Assembly (NCBI RefSeq): GCF_023630705.1
Contig: NZ_JALQEM010000041.1
Coordinates: 124,001-188,000 of the forward strand
Reading direction: 5' to 3'
DNA length: 64,000 bases
Source: Caballeronia sp. GAFFF1
GTDB lineage: Bacteria > Pseudomonadota > Gammaproteobacteria > Burkholderiales > Burkholderiaceae
Below the pieces are notes generated by a model. That model was not told the DNA's origin and made no database searches. It saw only the letters and a program-made list of their open reading frames with translations. Shown here one piece after another: positions 37,317-46,791 of the stretch. How positions within the stretch are numbered: position 1 is the first letter of the stretch; each line of letters starts with the position of its first letter. Made by a program: the position numbers and the translations under genes.

Positions 37317-38804
37317 TCAAGCGCTCAGCATGTCGGCACGCGGGCTGCCGCGCAGTTTCATCCATGATCCATACACGAGCGCGGCCAGCACGAGGCCGAC
37401 GAACCACGCATACGTGTAGACCGTGTTGAAAAACGCGGGCACGTTGGGAAAGGAAGCGGGAAATGCGGTATGCAGGAACCCGGGCAAATTCGGCAATACG
37501 CCGATCAGGAGCGCGACGACCGCGGCGATGTTCCAGCCGCCGTGATACGCGTACTCGCCGTCTTCCTCGAAGAGTTCGCGATGATCGAGCCGGGTGCCGC
37601 GAATGAAGAAGTAATCGACCATCATGATGCCCGCCACCGGCCCGAGCAACGCCGAGTAGCCGACGAGCCACGTGAAGATATAGCCTTGCGTGGTGGCGAG
37701 AATCTTCCACGGCATCATGACGATGGCGATGGTCGCCGTGATCATGCCGCCCGCGCGATACGAGATGCCCTTCGGCCACAGGCTCGAAAAGTCGTAAGCG
37801 GGTCCGACGAGGTTGGCCGCGAGATTGCAGCACATCGTATCGAGCGTGAGAATAATGAGCGCGACGCCCACGCCGATGCCCGTCATGCGGCTCGTGAGAT
37901 CGATCGGGTCCCAGATGGCCTTGCCGTAGATCACCACCGTCGCGGAAGTCACGACGACGGAGATGACGGAGAGCAGCGCCATCGGCAGCGGCAGGCCGAT
38001 CGACTGTCCGACCATCTGATCGCGCTGCGTGCGTGCGAAGCGCGTGAAGTCGGGAATGTTGAGGGCGAGTGTTGCCCAGAAGCCGACCATGGCGGTGAGG
38101 CCCGGCCAGAACGTCGCCCAGAACATGCCCTCCTTCTTGCCGCCGGCGACGAACTGCGACGGCGCTGAGAGCATCGAACCGATGCCGCCCGCCTTGGACG
38201 TTGCCCACCACACGAGCGCCACGCACATCACCACCTTGATCGGCGCGGACCAGCTTTCGAGCCAGCGGATCGAATCGGTGCCATGCCAGATGAAGTAGAG
38301 TTGCAAAGCCCAGAACAGCAAGAAGCAGCCGAGTTGCCCGACGGAAATGTCGAGCAGCGGCAATGCCGCGCCGTGCAGCGCATTACCCGTGAGGATGTTC
38401 AGTAGCGTATAGATCGCGCTGCCGCCTAGCCACGTCTGAATGCCGTACCAGCCGCACGCGACGATCGCGCGCAAGAGCGCCGGCAGCTTCGCGCCCTGCG
38501 TGCCGAAAGACGAACGCACGAGCACCGCGTAGGGAATGCCGTGCTTCGCGCCGGCATGGCCGATCAGAAGCATCGGTACCAGCACGATCACGTTGCCGAG
38601 CAGCACGGTCATCACGGCCTGCCACGGCGACATGCCCTGATCGGTGAGTCCCGCCGCCAGCATGTACGACGCGATGTTCATCACCATGCCGACCCACAAC
38701 GCTGCGAAGTGATACCACTTCCACGTGCGTTGCGCCGGGCCGGTCGGCGCCAGATCGTCGTTGTAAAGGCTGCTCGATTCGACGTTACGCGCTGTCTGAT
38801 TCAT
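37317..38804 (-). CDS. NCS1 family nucleobase/allantoin/hydantoin permease
   Basis: The 495-residue inner-membrane transporter has about twelve hydrophobic segments. Family segments are YNDDLAPTGPAQRTWKWYHF at the N-terminus, GLTDQGMSPWQAVMTVLLGN and GIPYAVLVRSSFGTQGA. NCS1 permeases take up uracil, allantoin or hydantoins with H+ or Na+. The ATG at 38804 is favoured because GGAG stands eight bases upstream; a GTG three codons earlier is an alternative. It is placed between preA and dihydropyrimidinase, so uracil/thymine or dihydropyrimidine import is likely. Confidence 0.92.
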   Translation of the reverse strand: MNQTARNVESSSLYNDDLAPTGPAQRTWKWYHFAALWVGMVMNIASYMLAAGLTDQGMSPWQAVMTVLLGNVIVLVPMLLIGHAGAKHGIPYAVLVRSSFGTQGAKLPALLRAIVACGWYGIQTWLGGSAIYTLLNILTGNALHGAALPLLDISVGQLGCFLLFWALQLYFIWHGTDSIRWLESWSAPIKVVMCVALVWWATSKAGGIGSMLSAPSQFVAGGKKEGMFWATFWPGLTAMVGFWATLALNIPDFTRFARTQRDQMVGQSIGLPLPMALLSVISVVVTSATVVIYGKAIWDPIDLTSRMTGIGVGVALIILTLDTMCCNLAANLVGPAYDFSSLWPKGISYRAGGMITATIAIVMMPWKILATTQGYIFTWLVGYSALLGPVAGIMMVDYFFIRGTRLDHRELFEEDGEYAYHGGWNIAAVVALLIGVLPNLPGFLHTAFPASFPNVPAFFNTVYTYAWFVGLVLAALVYGSWMKLRGSPRADMLSA

Positions 38805-38894
38805 CGGATGCACTCCGCTTCAAGGTATTCGCCGCGCCATCGCATCTGCGCGCGATGTGCGCCGCGGGGGTCAATGACGAGCGCTGCGTGTGAT

Positions 38895-40181
38895 TCAGGC
38901 CGCTTTCGCGGGCTCTTCGACGTTCTCGCGAGCCGGATTGTTCGGGTGCGTGGTCCAGTTCGCGTATTCGCCGGCATCGACGCGTTCCATCGTGATGCAC
39001 TGCTCGACGGGACAGACGTGCATGCACAGGTTGCAGCCGACGCATTGCGCATCCACCACTTCGAAGTGACGCTTGCCGTCCTTCTCCTTCAGGATCGCCT
39101 GATGCGACGTGTCCTCGCACGCGATATGACACAGTCCGCACTTGATGCACTTGTCCTGATCGATGCGGGCCTTGATGTCGTACTTGAGATTGAGGTACTT
39201 CCAGTCGGTGACGTTCTGCACGGCGCGGCCGCGAATGTCGTCGAGGCTCGCGTAGCCCTTCTCGTCCATCCAGTTCGAGAGGCCATCGGCCAGATCGGTG
39301 ACGATGCGAAAGCCATAGTGCATCGCCGCCGTACACACCTGCACGCTGCCTGCGCCGAGCACCATGAACTCGGCCGCATCGCGCCACGACGAAATGCCGC
39401 CGATGCCCGAGATCGGCAGATCGGGCGTCTCGGGATCGCGCGCGATTTCCGCGACCATGTTGAGCGCGATCGGCTTGACCGCCGGTCCGCAATAGCCGCC
39501 GTGCGTGCCCTTGCCGTCGACGGTCGGCATGGGCGCCATCTGGTCGAGGTCGACGGCGACGATCGAGTTGATCGTGTTGATGAGCGACACACCGTCCGCG
39601 CCGCCCTTGAACGCGGCGCGCGAGCCCATGCGAATGTCGCTGATATTGGGCGTGAGCTTGACGAGGCACGGCAGCCTGGTGCCTTCCTTGACCCAGCGTG
39701 TCACCATCTCCACGTACTCGGGAACCTGCCCCACGGCTGCGCCCATTCCGCGTTCGCTCATGCCGTGGGGGCAGCCGAAGTTGAGTTCGACTGCATCCGC
39801 GCCCGTGTCCTCCACTTGCGTCAGAATCCACTTCCAGTCTTTCTCGTTGCACGGAACCATCAATGAAACGATCAATGCGCGATCGGGCCAGTCACGCTTC
39901 ACTTGCTCGATCTCGCGCAGGTTCACGTCGAGCGGCCGATCAGTGATCAGCTCGATGTTGTTGAGCCCCGCGATGCGCTGCCCGTTCCATTGCACCGCGC
40001 CGTATCGCGAACTCACGTTCACCACATGCGGATCGAGCCCGAGCGTTTTCCACACGACGCCGCCCCAGCCCGCCTCGAACGCGCGGTTGACGTTGTAGGC
40101 TTTGTCGGTAGGCGGCGCCGAAGCGAGCCAGAAAGGATTCGGCGACGAGATGCCGGCGATGTTGCAGCGAAGATCGGCCAT
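38895..40181 (-). CDS. preA: NAD-dependent dihydropyrimidine dehydrogenase subunit PreA
   Basis: The 428-residue protein reduces uracil and thymine to the 5,6-dihydro forms together with PreT. An N-terminal FMN-binding TIM barrel (DLRCNIAGISSPNPFWLASA, NFGCPHGMSERGMGAAVGQV) is followed by two [4Fe-4S] clusters, CIKCGLCHIACE and CVGCNLCMHVCP. The start (40181, MADLRC) follows a GGAG-type site. It is 20 bp downstream of preT, as in Escherichia coli preTA and pyd loci. Confidence 0.95.
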   Translation of the reverse strand: MADLRCNIAGISSPNPFWLASAPPTDKAYNVNRAFEAGWGGVVWKTLGLDPHVVNVSSRYGAVQWNGQRIAGLNNIELITDRPLDVNLREIEQVKRDWPDRALIVSLMVPCNEKDWKWILTQVEDTGADAVELNFGCPHGMSERGMGAAVGQVPEYVEMVTRWVKEGTRLPCLVKLTPNISDIRMGSRAAFKGGADGVSLINTINSIVAVDLDQMAPMPTVDGKGTHGGYCGPAVKPIALNMVAEIARDPETPDLPISGIGGISSWRDAAEFMVLGAGSVQVCTAAMHYGFRIVTDLADGLSNWMDEKGYASLDDIRGRAVQNVTDWKYLNLKYDIKARIDQDKCIKCGLCHIACEDTSHQAILKEKDGKRHFEVVDAQCVGCNLCMHVCPVEQCITMERVDAGEYANWTTHPNNPARENVEEPAKAA

Positions 40182-40201
40182 GTTCGTGTCTCCTCTTCGA
40201 A

Positions 40202-41536
40202 TCAGGCGGCTTTGATTGCAGTCAGTTCGAACGACGCGTCGATCGACGCGGCCGCGAGCTTGCCGTCCTGCACGGCCTGCACGGTGAGATCGAGCCCTTC
40301 GTGGGTGGCGCAGTCGCCGCCGGCCCACACTTTTGCGAGCGTCGTCTGCCGATTCTCGTCGGTCACGATGCGCCCGCCGTCGAGCGTCAGCAGTTCGCGC
40401 CCGATGCCGACGGGCACGAGCGTCTGACCGATCGCCTTCAGGACCATGTCGGCTTCGATCACGAAGCGCTCGGCGTCGCGTTGGAATTCGACGCCTGTCA
40501 CCTGACCGTTCTCGCCGATGAGACGCACGGGCTGCGCATGCGTGACGATGTGCACGCCATTGGTCTGCGCAAACTCGCGCTCGGCCCATGTCGCGCTCAT
40601 GTTTTCGACGCCGCGCCGGTAGGCCATCGTCACATTCGTCGCGCCTAGCTTGCGGCTTTGCACGCACGCATCGACGGCCGTGTTGCCGCCGCCGATCACG
40701 ACCACCCGACGGCCGACCGGCACGCTCGCGAGGTCATCGGCCTGACGCACCTGCTCGATGAAATCGACCGCGTTCATCACGCCGTTCAGGGACTCGCCTT
40801 CGAGCGCGAGTTCGCGCACGCCTGCGAGCCCCATCGCGATAAACACCGCATCATATTGCTTGCGCAAGTCGTCGAGCGTGAAATCGCGTCCGAGCGCCTG
40901 ACCGGTCCGGATCTCGATGCCGCCTATCGAATGAAGCCACTCGATCTCGCGCTGCGCGTAGTCGTCGACCGTCTTGTAGGCCGCGATGCCGAACTCGTTG
41001 AGACCGCCCGGCTTGTTGCGCGCATCGAAGATCACGGCGCGATGTCCCGCCAGCGCCAGTCGATAAGCGCACGCGAGACCCGCCGGTCCCGCGCCGACGA
41101 TCGCAATGCGCCTTCCGGTTTCCGGCGCGCGGCTGAACAACGCAACGTCTTTCGACATGGCCCAGTCGGTCGCGTGACGTTGCAATGCGCCGATTTGCAC
41201 GGGCTCGTCGCCCGGGTGATTGCGCACGCAACTTCCTTCGCAGAGGATCTCGGTCGGACACACGCGCGCGCACATGCCGCCGAGCGGATTGGCCGAGAGA
41301 ATGTCGGACGCCGCGCCCTTCAAGTTGCCGTTGCCGATCTTGCGGATAAAGCCCGGTATGTCGATGCGCGTCGGACAGGCTTGCACGCATGGCGCGTCAT
41401 AGCAGTAGTGGCAGCGGCTCGCGGCGGCGGCCGCAGCGGCCGCGTCGAGCAGCGGCGCGACGTCCGAGAATTCGCACGTGAGACGTTCGTGTGTCTGTCG
41501 ATGGCTCGCAATATCGCCGAGGGTCTTCATGGTCAT
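40202..41536 (-). CDS. preT: NAD-dependent dihydropyrimidine dehydrogenase subunit PreT
   Basis: The 444-residue electron-transfer subunit passes electrons between NAD(H) and PreA. The N-terminus holds cysteines for iron-sulfur clusters (CHYCYDAPCVQACP and CARVCPTEILCEGSC). It is followed by FAD-binding GAGPAGLACAYRLA, NAD-binding GGGNTAVDAC and a second FAD contact AGGDCATHEGLDLTVQAVQD. The architecture matches glutamate-synthase-small-subunit-like oxidoreductases. AAGGA precedes the ATG at 41536; MKTLGD two codons later is an alternative. Confidence 0.95.
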   Translation of the reverse strand: MTMKTLGDIASHRQTHERLTCEFSDVAPLLDAAAAAAAASRCHYCYDAPCVQACPTRIDIPGFIRKIGNGNLKGAASDILSANPLGGMCARVCPTEILCEGSCVRNHPGDEPVQIGALQRHATDWAMSKDVALFSRAPETGRRIAIVGAGPAGLACAYRLALAGHRAVIFDARNKPGGLNEFGIAAYKTVDDYAQREIEWLHSIGGIEIRTGQALGRDFTLDDLRKQYDAVFIAMGLAGVRELALEGESLNGVMNAVDFIEQVRQADDLASVPVGRRVVVIGGGNTAVDACVQSRKLGATNVTMAYRRGVENMSATWAEREFAQTNGVHIVTHAQPVRLIGENGQVTGVEFQRDAERFVIEADMVLKAIGQTLVPVGIGRELLTLDGGRIVTDENRQTTLAKVWAGGDCATHEGLDLTVQAVQDGKLAAASIDASFELTAIKAA

Positions 41537-41569
41537 GCGCGTTCCTTGTCGAAGGCGTGACGGTGCCTT

Positions 41570-41591
41570 CCGTCCGCAGGGGAGCGGACGG
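41570..41591. repeat. Intergenic inverted repeat between the amidohydrolase gene and preT
   Basis: CCGTCCGC (41570-41577) and GCGGACGG (41584-41591) form an 8-bp stem with a 6-base loop in the 85-bp gap inside the pyrimidine operon. No U-tract follows. It may set the mRNA ratio by processing or partial termination. Confidence 0.5.
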
Positions 41592-41621
41592 CCGGAAGTG
41601 ATGATTGGAAAACGGCGCGGC

Positions 41622-42902
41622 TCAGGGAGCCGGTTCGGATGCGCGTTCGAGCATGGCGTGCAGCAACACGTTCGCGCCCGCTTCGATCCACTCTTGCGTG
41701 GCGTCTTCTATTTCGTTATGACTGATGCCGTCGACGCACGGCACGAACACCATCGATGTGGGCGCGACCTGCGCGAGATAGCACGCATCATGGCCCGCGC
41801 CCGAGACGATATCGCGGTGCGAGTAGCCGAAGCGTTGCGCTGCCGCGCGCACCGATGCCACGCAGGCCGTATCGAACTTGACAGGTTCGTAGTAGAAGAT
41901 CTGTTCGAGCTCGGTTTGCAAGCCGATCTCGCCCGCAATGCGCGCGACGCCTTCGCGCAAGGCGGCATCCATCCGCGCGAGCACGGCATCGTCCGGATGA
42001 CGGAAATCGACGGTGAAGAACACGCGGCCGGGAATGACGTTGCGCGAGTTCGGATGCACCTGCATCATGCCGACCGTCGCGCACGCGAGCGGCGCATGGT
42101 CAAGGCCGATGCGGTTGACGAGATCGACCACGCGCGAGGCGCCGAGCAGCGCGTCCTTGCGGCGCGGCATCGGCGTGGGGCCGGCATGCGCTTCCTGTCC
42201 CGTCAGCGTGATTTCATACCAGCGCTGGCCCTGCGCATCGGTGACGACACCAATTGTCTTGTCTTCGGCTTCGAGGATCGGCCCTTGTTCGATATGCAGT
42301 TCGAACGCCGCATGCAGCTTGCGACCGCCGCACGGAACATCGCCCGCATAGCCGATACGCTGGAGTTCCTCGCCGATGGTCTTGCCGTCGACGTCCTTGC
42401 GCGAAAGACCGTAATCCAGCGAGAAAACGCCCGCGAACACGCCGGATGCGACCATCGCGGGCGCGAAACGCGAGCCTTCCTCGTTGGTCCAGATGACGAC
42501 TTCGATCGGATGCTCGGTCTCGATGCCGCGATCGTTCAGCGTGCGAATCACTTCGAGGCCGCCGAGCACGCCGTAGATGCCGTCGAAACGGCCGCCCGTA
42601 GGCTGGGAGTCGGCATGCGAGCCGGTCACGACCGGCAATGCATCGAGATTGCGGCCCGCCCGTCGCATGAACACGTTGCCCATTTGATCGACGTGCACGG
42701 TGCAGCCCTCGGCCTTCGCCCAACTGACGATGAGATCGCGGCCTTCGCGATCGAGATCGGTGAGCGCGAGGCGGCATACGCCGCCCTTCGGCGTCGCGCC
42801 GATTTTGGCCATCGTCATCAGGCTTTCCCACAACCGCGCGCCGTTGACGCGGATCGACGTATCGAGACCGGCCTCTGTGACTGCATCCGTTAGGACGTTC
42901 AT
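41622..42902 (-). CDS. Beta-ureidopropionase-type Zn-dependent amidohydrolase (M20 carbamoylase family)
   Basis: The 426-residue enzyme carries the same metal motifs as the paralogue at 438-1700: TGSHADSQPTGGRFDG, NEEGSRF, HIEQGP, EAHAGPTPM and SGAGHDACYLA. In a preTA-dihydropyrimidinase operon the expected reaction is hydrolysis of N-carbamoyl-beta-alanine (or its 2-methyl form) to beta-alanine, CO2 and ammonia, the third step of reductive pyrimidine degradation. It is the first gene of the operon, directly facing the TetR-type regulator. The start at 42902 (MNVLTDAV) is chosen because the frame upstream reads non-coding text. Confidence 0.92.
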   Translation of the reverse strand: MNVLTDAVTEAGLDTSIRVNGARLWESLMTMAKIGATPKGGVCRLALTDLDREGRDLIVSWAKAEGCTVHVDQMGNVFMRRAGRNLDALPVVTGSHADSQPTGGRFDGIYGVLGGLEVIRTLNDRGIETEHPIEVVIWTNEEGSRFAPAMVASGVFAGVFSLDYGLSRKDVDGKTIGEELQRIGYAGDVPCGGRKLHAAFELHIEQGPILEAEDKTIGVVTDAQGQRWYEITLTGQEAHAGPTPMPRRKDALLGASRVVDLVNRIGLDHAPLACATVGMMQVHPNSRNVIPGRVFFTVDFRHPDDAVLARMDAALREGVARIAGEIGLQTELEQIFYYEPVKFDTACVASVRAAAQRFGYSHRDIVSGAGHDACYLAQVAPTSMVFVPCVDGISHNEIEDATQEWIEAGANVLLHAMLERASEPAP

Positions 42903-42986
42903 GCGCCTCGCTCCTGACGATGTGACTTCGTGTGTGAGTGACCTCGGTTCGTGCGTGCCGGTGCGCTTGCAGTGCGTTCCAGCACC

Positions 42987-42999
42987 CGTGCAGTGCACG
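42987..42999. promoter_or_regulatory. 13-bp palindrome upstream of the pyrimidine operon
   Basis: CGTGCAGTGCACG is a perfect odd-centred palindrome about 85 bp upstream of the first catabolic gene. It could be a second regulator site, for example for a nitrogen-control protein. No consensus match is claimed. Confidence 0.35.
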
Positions 43000-43063
43000 T
43001 CTCTTCGTTCTGCGATGGGTGATGCAAAGAGCGGGTTTCCGGTGACCGGCGCGCTCTTCAAAT

Positions 43064-43081
43064 CCTGTCCGGTTGGACAGG
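43064..43081. promoter_or_regulatory. Candidate operator of the RutR-like regulator
   Basis: CCTGTCCGGTTGGACAGG consists of a perfect 7-bp inverted repeat around GGTT. It is spaced and positioned like a TetR-family operator and resembles the TGACCAnnTGGTCA architecture of RutR sites. It lies between the divergent genes, immediately before an AT-rich run. Confidence 0.6.
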
Positions 43082-43276
43082 TTTTAGCCGATTAAAATAA
43101 GCAAATCAACGTATTTCGTGTGCGGGCAAACACGGAGCGGAAAAAGCGATAACCATGCCATTGCACCGCAGCATCCATGCATGCGGTGTTTGCCGACGCT
43201 TTCGTCGCGATGCAGCGCGGCGTGCGCCAGCGGCTCGATTCAGGCACGATGCAGTACAGACGGCAAGAGCGCGACG

Positions 43277-43990
43277 ATGAGACACGACGAAGCCACGAAC
43301 AGCATCACCGCAAACGAAGAGGCGCCGCCACCCTTGCGGCGACGCCGCGCGCAGATTCGCGAAACCAACGAGGTGCACCTGCTTGCCTGTGCGGAGGCGG
43401 TGTTTGCCGAGAAGGGATTAGAAGGCGCGAGCACGGCGATGATCGCCGAGCGCGCCGGCTTGCCGAAGGCCAATCTGCATTACTACTTCCCGACGAAGCT
43501 CGCGCTCTATCGCCGCGTGCTGGAAGACATATTCGAGGACTGGCATCGCGCGGCGGATACGTTCGAGTGCAGCGACGACCCGGTGCAAGCGATCGGCGGT
43601 TATGTGCGCGCGAAAATGGAGTTGTCGAGAAGACGGCCGCTCGGCTCGAAAGTGTGGGCGAGCGAAATCATTCACGGCGCGCACCACATGCAGGACATCC
43701 TGAGCGAGCGCGTGAAGCCGTGGCTGAATACGCGCGTGACGGTTATCGAGAGCTGGATCGCGCGCGGCCTGCTTGCGCCGGTCGAACCGGATACGTTCAT
43801 GTTCATGATCTGGGCGATCACGCAGCATTACGCCGACTTCGATGCGCAGATTCGCGCGCTCAAAGGCAAGCGCGCGCTCACGCAAAAAGCCTTCGACGAA
43901 CAGACGGAAGAAGTCGTGCGACTCGTCATTCGCGCGTGCGGGGCAGTGTCGCCGCGCGCCGTGGGAGCGTCGCATGCAGCGCATGCTTGA
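43277..43990 (+). CDS. TetR family transcriptional regulator, RutR-like
   Basis: The 237-residue regulator has an N-terminal helix-turn-helix (LLACAEAVFAEKGLEGASTA, MIAERAGLPKANLHYYFPTK) and a C-terminal domain resembling RutR/YcdC (EIIHGAHHMQDILSERVKPW; WAITQHYADFDAQI). RutR senses uracil or thymine and controls pyrimidine catabolism. Divergence from preTA-hydA supports the same role here. The ATG at 43277 (MRHDEATNS) is preferred; the frame is open back to 43118 with non-coding-like text. Confidence 0.9.
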   Translation: MRHDEATNSITANEEAPPPLRRRRAQIRETNEVHLLACAEAVFAEKGLEGASTAMIAERAGLPKANLHYYFPTKLALYRRVLEDIFEDWHRAADTFECSDDPVQAIGGYVRAKMELSRRRPLGSKVWASEIIHGAHHMQDILSERVKPWLNTRVTVIESWIARGLLAPVEPDTFMFMIWAITQHYADFDAQIRALKGKRALTQKAFDEQTEEVVRLVIRACGAVSPRAVGASHAAHA

Positions 43991-44034
43991 TCATCGCACG
44001 CTAGTCGCTGCATAACAGCCTTCACTTCCGTGGA

Positions 44035-45201
44035 CTAGGGTCGTCCGGTCACGCGTCGCACCATCGCGTATAGCACGGACAACTGCGCGCCACTCTTGAG
44101 CGCGTAGTTGGGATCGTACTGATTGGAGTAGCCCCACCAGTCGAAGCATCCGTTAGGGTTCGTCGGCCCCGGCGCGGACGACGCGACTGTGTCGGGATAG
44201 ACGACGACCAGTTTGTTCGTGTCGGCCCACTCGTTGATGCCTGCTTCGGTGACCCAACGGTTTCCGATCAGCGACGCCTGTTGCAAGCAGCCATGAAGCG
44301 CCAGCACCAATCCGCATTGCTGGCCTTGCGCGCAGGCTTTCGGAACAAAGACGCTGCCCGTCGAACTCATCGAGAGGTTCGGCGACGCCCCGAACTCGGT
44401 CTGATCGAAGGTAAGCAGCGAGCCGGAGAGCTTGCCGCCGTTGCGCGGCTTCAGCGGACCGATGAACATGGTCAGCCAGGTTTTGACCGAGTCGTAGGTC
44501 GCTCCGTTGGCCGAGCAACGCACCATGTACGGGCTCCCGAGCGTGCCGCACGCAAGCTCGCCGTCGGGCGATTCCCAGCCATGCGCAGCGGGAAACGCGT
44601 TGTCGAAGTGAATCTTCGCGCCGTAATGCTGGTACTCGGATTTCAGGTCGGCCATTTCGAGTGGATTGACCACCTCGTCTTGCGTTCCAGACCAGAGATA
44701 GACAGGTTGTCCGCGCAGATTCGTCGATGGGTCGATCGTGCCGAGTGCCGATTGCGCGTCGAGATAAGTTTCCGAAGCGAAGAGCGTACTGTTATACGAC
44801 GCCTGATTCGTCGGAAGCGTCAAGCCACCGCAGTTCGCTAGCGCTGTCGCAGCGCCGCCGACGCCCGCGCACCAATACACGCCGCCGGCATAGACGGCCG
44901 CCCCTTTGAACGTCGCGGAGTGCGCGACGTGCATTTGCACCGCAACGAAGCCGCCCGACGAAATGCCCGCGACGAAGACCTTCGACGGGTCGATCGTGTA
45001 GCGTTGCAGCCTGACGGTCGCGGCGTGTTGCGATCGGCCGTTCGGCGCGGCGTTATCGTTGGCGGATGAAGCGCTGACGTGCGCCGACTCTTTCGCCACA
45101 GCAGTATCGGTAACAGCCGATTCACCGCCCCCGCACCCGGCGATGCACAGAGCCAGGCCTATTGCCGACGCAAACCGAACGCCTGAGGAGATAGCACGCA
45201 T
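44035..45201 (-). CDS. PHB depolymerase-like esterase lipoprotein
   Basis: The 388-residue alpha/beta hydrolase has a lipoprotein signal (LALCIAGC, acylated Cys23). The catalytic serine is in GISSGG (Ser81), the acid is probably the aspartate of SGTQDEVV and the histidine is in AHGWESPDG. A substrate-binding-like C-terminal part shows KACAQGQQCGLVLALHGC. This is the architecture of PHB depolymerase-family esterases, here apparently membrane-anchored rather than freely secreted. The start at 45201 has GGGGA upstream. It stands alone and convergent to the TetR gene. Confidence 0.85.
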   Translation of the reverse strand: MRAISSGVRFASAIGLALCIAGCGGGESAVTDTAVAKESAHVSASSANDNAAPNGRSQHAATVRLQRYTIDPSKVFVAGISSGGFVAVQMHVAHSATFKGAAVYAGGVYWCAGVGGAATALANCGGLTLPTNQASYNSTLFASETYLDAQSALGTIDPSTNLRGQPVYLWSGTQDEVVNPLEMADLKSEYQHYGAKIHFDNAFPAAHGWESPDGELACGTLGSPYMVRCSANGATYDSVKTWLTMFIGPLKPRNGGKLSGSLLTFDQTEFGASPNLSMSSTGSVFVPKACAQGQQCGLVLALHGCLQQASLIGNRWVTEAGINEWADTNKLVVVYPDTVASSAPGPTNPNGCFDWWGYSNQYDPNYALKSGAQLSVLYAMVRRVTGRP

Positions 45202-45576
45202 CGTCGTCCCCTGCTGATTGGAAGAAACATCGAACGCTGATCGATACTGGTATGCGAGACCGCTCACGCGCTGCGAGCGATCTCAACGGTACCGTGCGCA
45301 AGGCCCGGCGAGCAACAATTACGCCCAAAGGCGCGGAAGCGGTTACCCGGTTTCTTTCCTGCCCAACGCAACGGCCTTACCGCGACCGCAATCGGCCTCA
45401 TTCAACAAGGTGATCTAGAAAACGCGGGACTGTCCTCCCTCCGGCTTTGCATCATTTTTGCTCTCTCTCATCGGAGGGATACTTCGGGCTGCATTCGTAT
45501 GACGCAATTGCAGGGCGGAGCCGCAGCCCTTAACGACGACACGGATACGCAAGTGCTCAAGCCGAACATCTACCCG
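45202..45576. other. Divergent intergenic region with an inverted repeat
   Basis: This region separates two divergent lipoprotein genes. TCCCTCCG (45436-45443) and CGGAGGGA (45472-45479) can form an 8-bp stem around 28 bases and would hide a GGAGGG sequence. No gene was recognised apart from a possible N-terminal extension of the GDSL gene from 45499. Confidence 0.45.
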
Positions 45577-46575
45577 ATGATGCGAAAGACAATATCTACC
45601 CTCCTTCTTGCACTGCTTACGTCGTGCGGCGGCGGCGACAATTCGACGAGCGCCACCTCCACCAGTACGGCAGGCGGCATCAAATTACAGGTTGTGGCAT
45701 TCGGCGATAGTCTGTCAGACGTCGGCACCTATGCGCCGATAGCGAGCGCGGTGGGCGGCGGACGGTTCACGACGAACCCGGGCCAGGTCTGGTCGCAGGA
45801 TGTCGCGCAGTACTATGGCGACACGCTGACTGCGGCCTATGTCGTCGATCCCGGCCATGAACTGAAGGCGCAAAGCGGTCTCGGCTACGCGCAGGGCGGA
45901 TCGACCGTCGCAACGCCCGCCAATCAGGAGCGGTTCCTCACCGACTTAATCGGCGACATCGAGATGCCGGTCAGTCAGCAGATTTCGAGCTATCTGTCGG
46001 CGCATACGAGCTTCAATTCGAATCAGCTGGTGCTTGTCTGGGCGGGCTCGAATGACGTGCTTCGGGCAGGCTCGCCGCCCGCCGCCGACCAGACCGTGCA
46101 GACGGCGGCGACGACGCTCGCCGGGCTGGTCGGGCAGATAGTCGGGGCCGGCGCGACGCATGTCGTCGTGGTCAACGTCCCTAATGTCGGGTTGGCGCCG
46201 GACGGTATTCGGCAAGCTGATGGCGGCGGCAACCTCTCAAGACTCTCGCAACTGTTCAATTCGACGCTGCTGACTGCCTTGCAGGCCAACAACCTGCAAA
46301 GCAAGGTCATTTTCGTCGACGCCTATACATGGACCACGCAGACCATCCAGAACTATCAGGCGAACGGGTTCACGGTAGCCAACACGGCGCAGGCCTGTGA
46401 CCCGTCCAAAACGCCGGACAACACTTCGCTCTTGTGCTCGCCGTCCACGTACGTCGCCGCGAACGCCGACCAAACTTACATGTTTGCTGACTACCTGCAC
46501 CCGACGACGGCCATGCACGCGCTTTTTGCGAAATACGTCGAGAAGCAGATTGCTGCGAGCGGAGTTGGGCGCTGA
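45577..46575 (+). CDS. GDSL-family esterase/lipase lipoprotein
   Basis: The roughly 332-residue SGNH/GDSL hydrolase has a lipoprotein signal MMRKTISTLLLALLTSC (Cys17), a low-complexity Ser/Thr linker, block I AFGDSLSDVGT (Ser45), block III VWAGSNDVLR and block V FADYLHPTTAMH (Asp/His). The start at 45577 gives a clean signal peptide. An in-frame ATG at 45499 would add 26 residues and is preceded, too distantly, by GGAGGG, so the start is uncertain. It is predicted to act on ester substrates in the envelope. Confidence 0.88.
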   Translation: MMRKTISTLLLALLTSCGGGDNSTSATSTSTAGGIKLQVVAFGDSLSDVGTYAPIASAVGGGRFTTNPGQVWSQDVAQYYGDTLTAAYVVDPGHELKAQSGLGYAQGGSTVATPANQERFLTDLIGDIEMPVSQQISSYLSAHTSFNSNQLVLVWAGSNDVLRAGSPPAADQTVQTAATTLAGLVGQIVGAGATHVVVVNVPNVGLAPDGIRQADGGGNLSRLSQLFNSTLLTALQANNLQSKVIFVDAYTWTTQTIQNYQANGFTVANTAQACDPSKTPDNTSLLCSPSTYVAANADQTYMFADYLHPTTAMHALFAKYVEKQIAASGVGR

Positions 46576-46791
46576 ATTGTTTTGTAGACGGGCGTTTGGT
46601 GATCGCCTAGCGCCTCGAACTGCTCGCCGCTTTGACTCGGCTTAGTAACCCGTGCAGAAGCGCGGTTGAAGGTGGCGGGCGCTGACGTCGCTTCTCTGGC
46701 CCTGCGTTCTATTGCTGCCGGGGTTCGACGACGATCGATACTTTCGGGAAGCCGGGCTCTGGATGCCGCTTCCGCCGCGAGTTCGACGGCA

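Larger units (their letters stand above)
42903..43276. other. Divergent promoter region of the pyrimidine operon and its regulator
   Basis: This 374-bp region separates the leftward catabolic operon from the rightward TetR-type gene. It contains two palindromes (42987-42999 and 43064-43081) and an AT-rich stretch at about 43080-43120 that could hold promoters. No gene was found in it. Confidence 0.6.
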
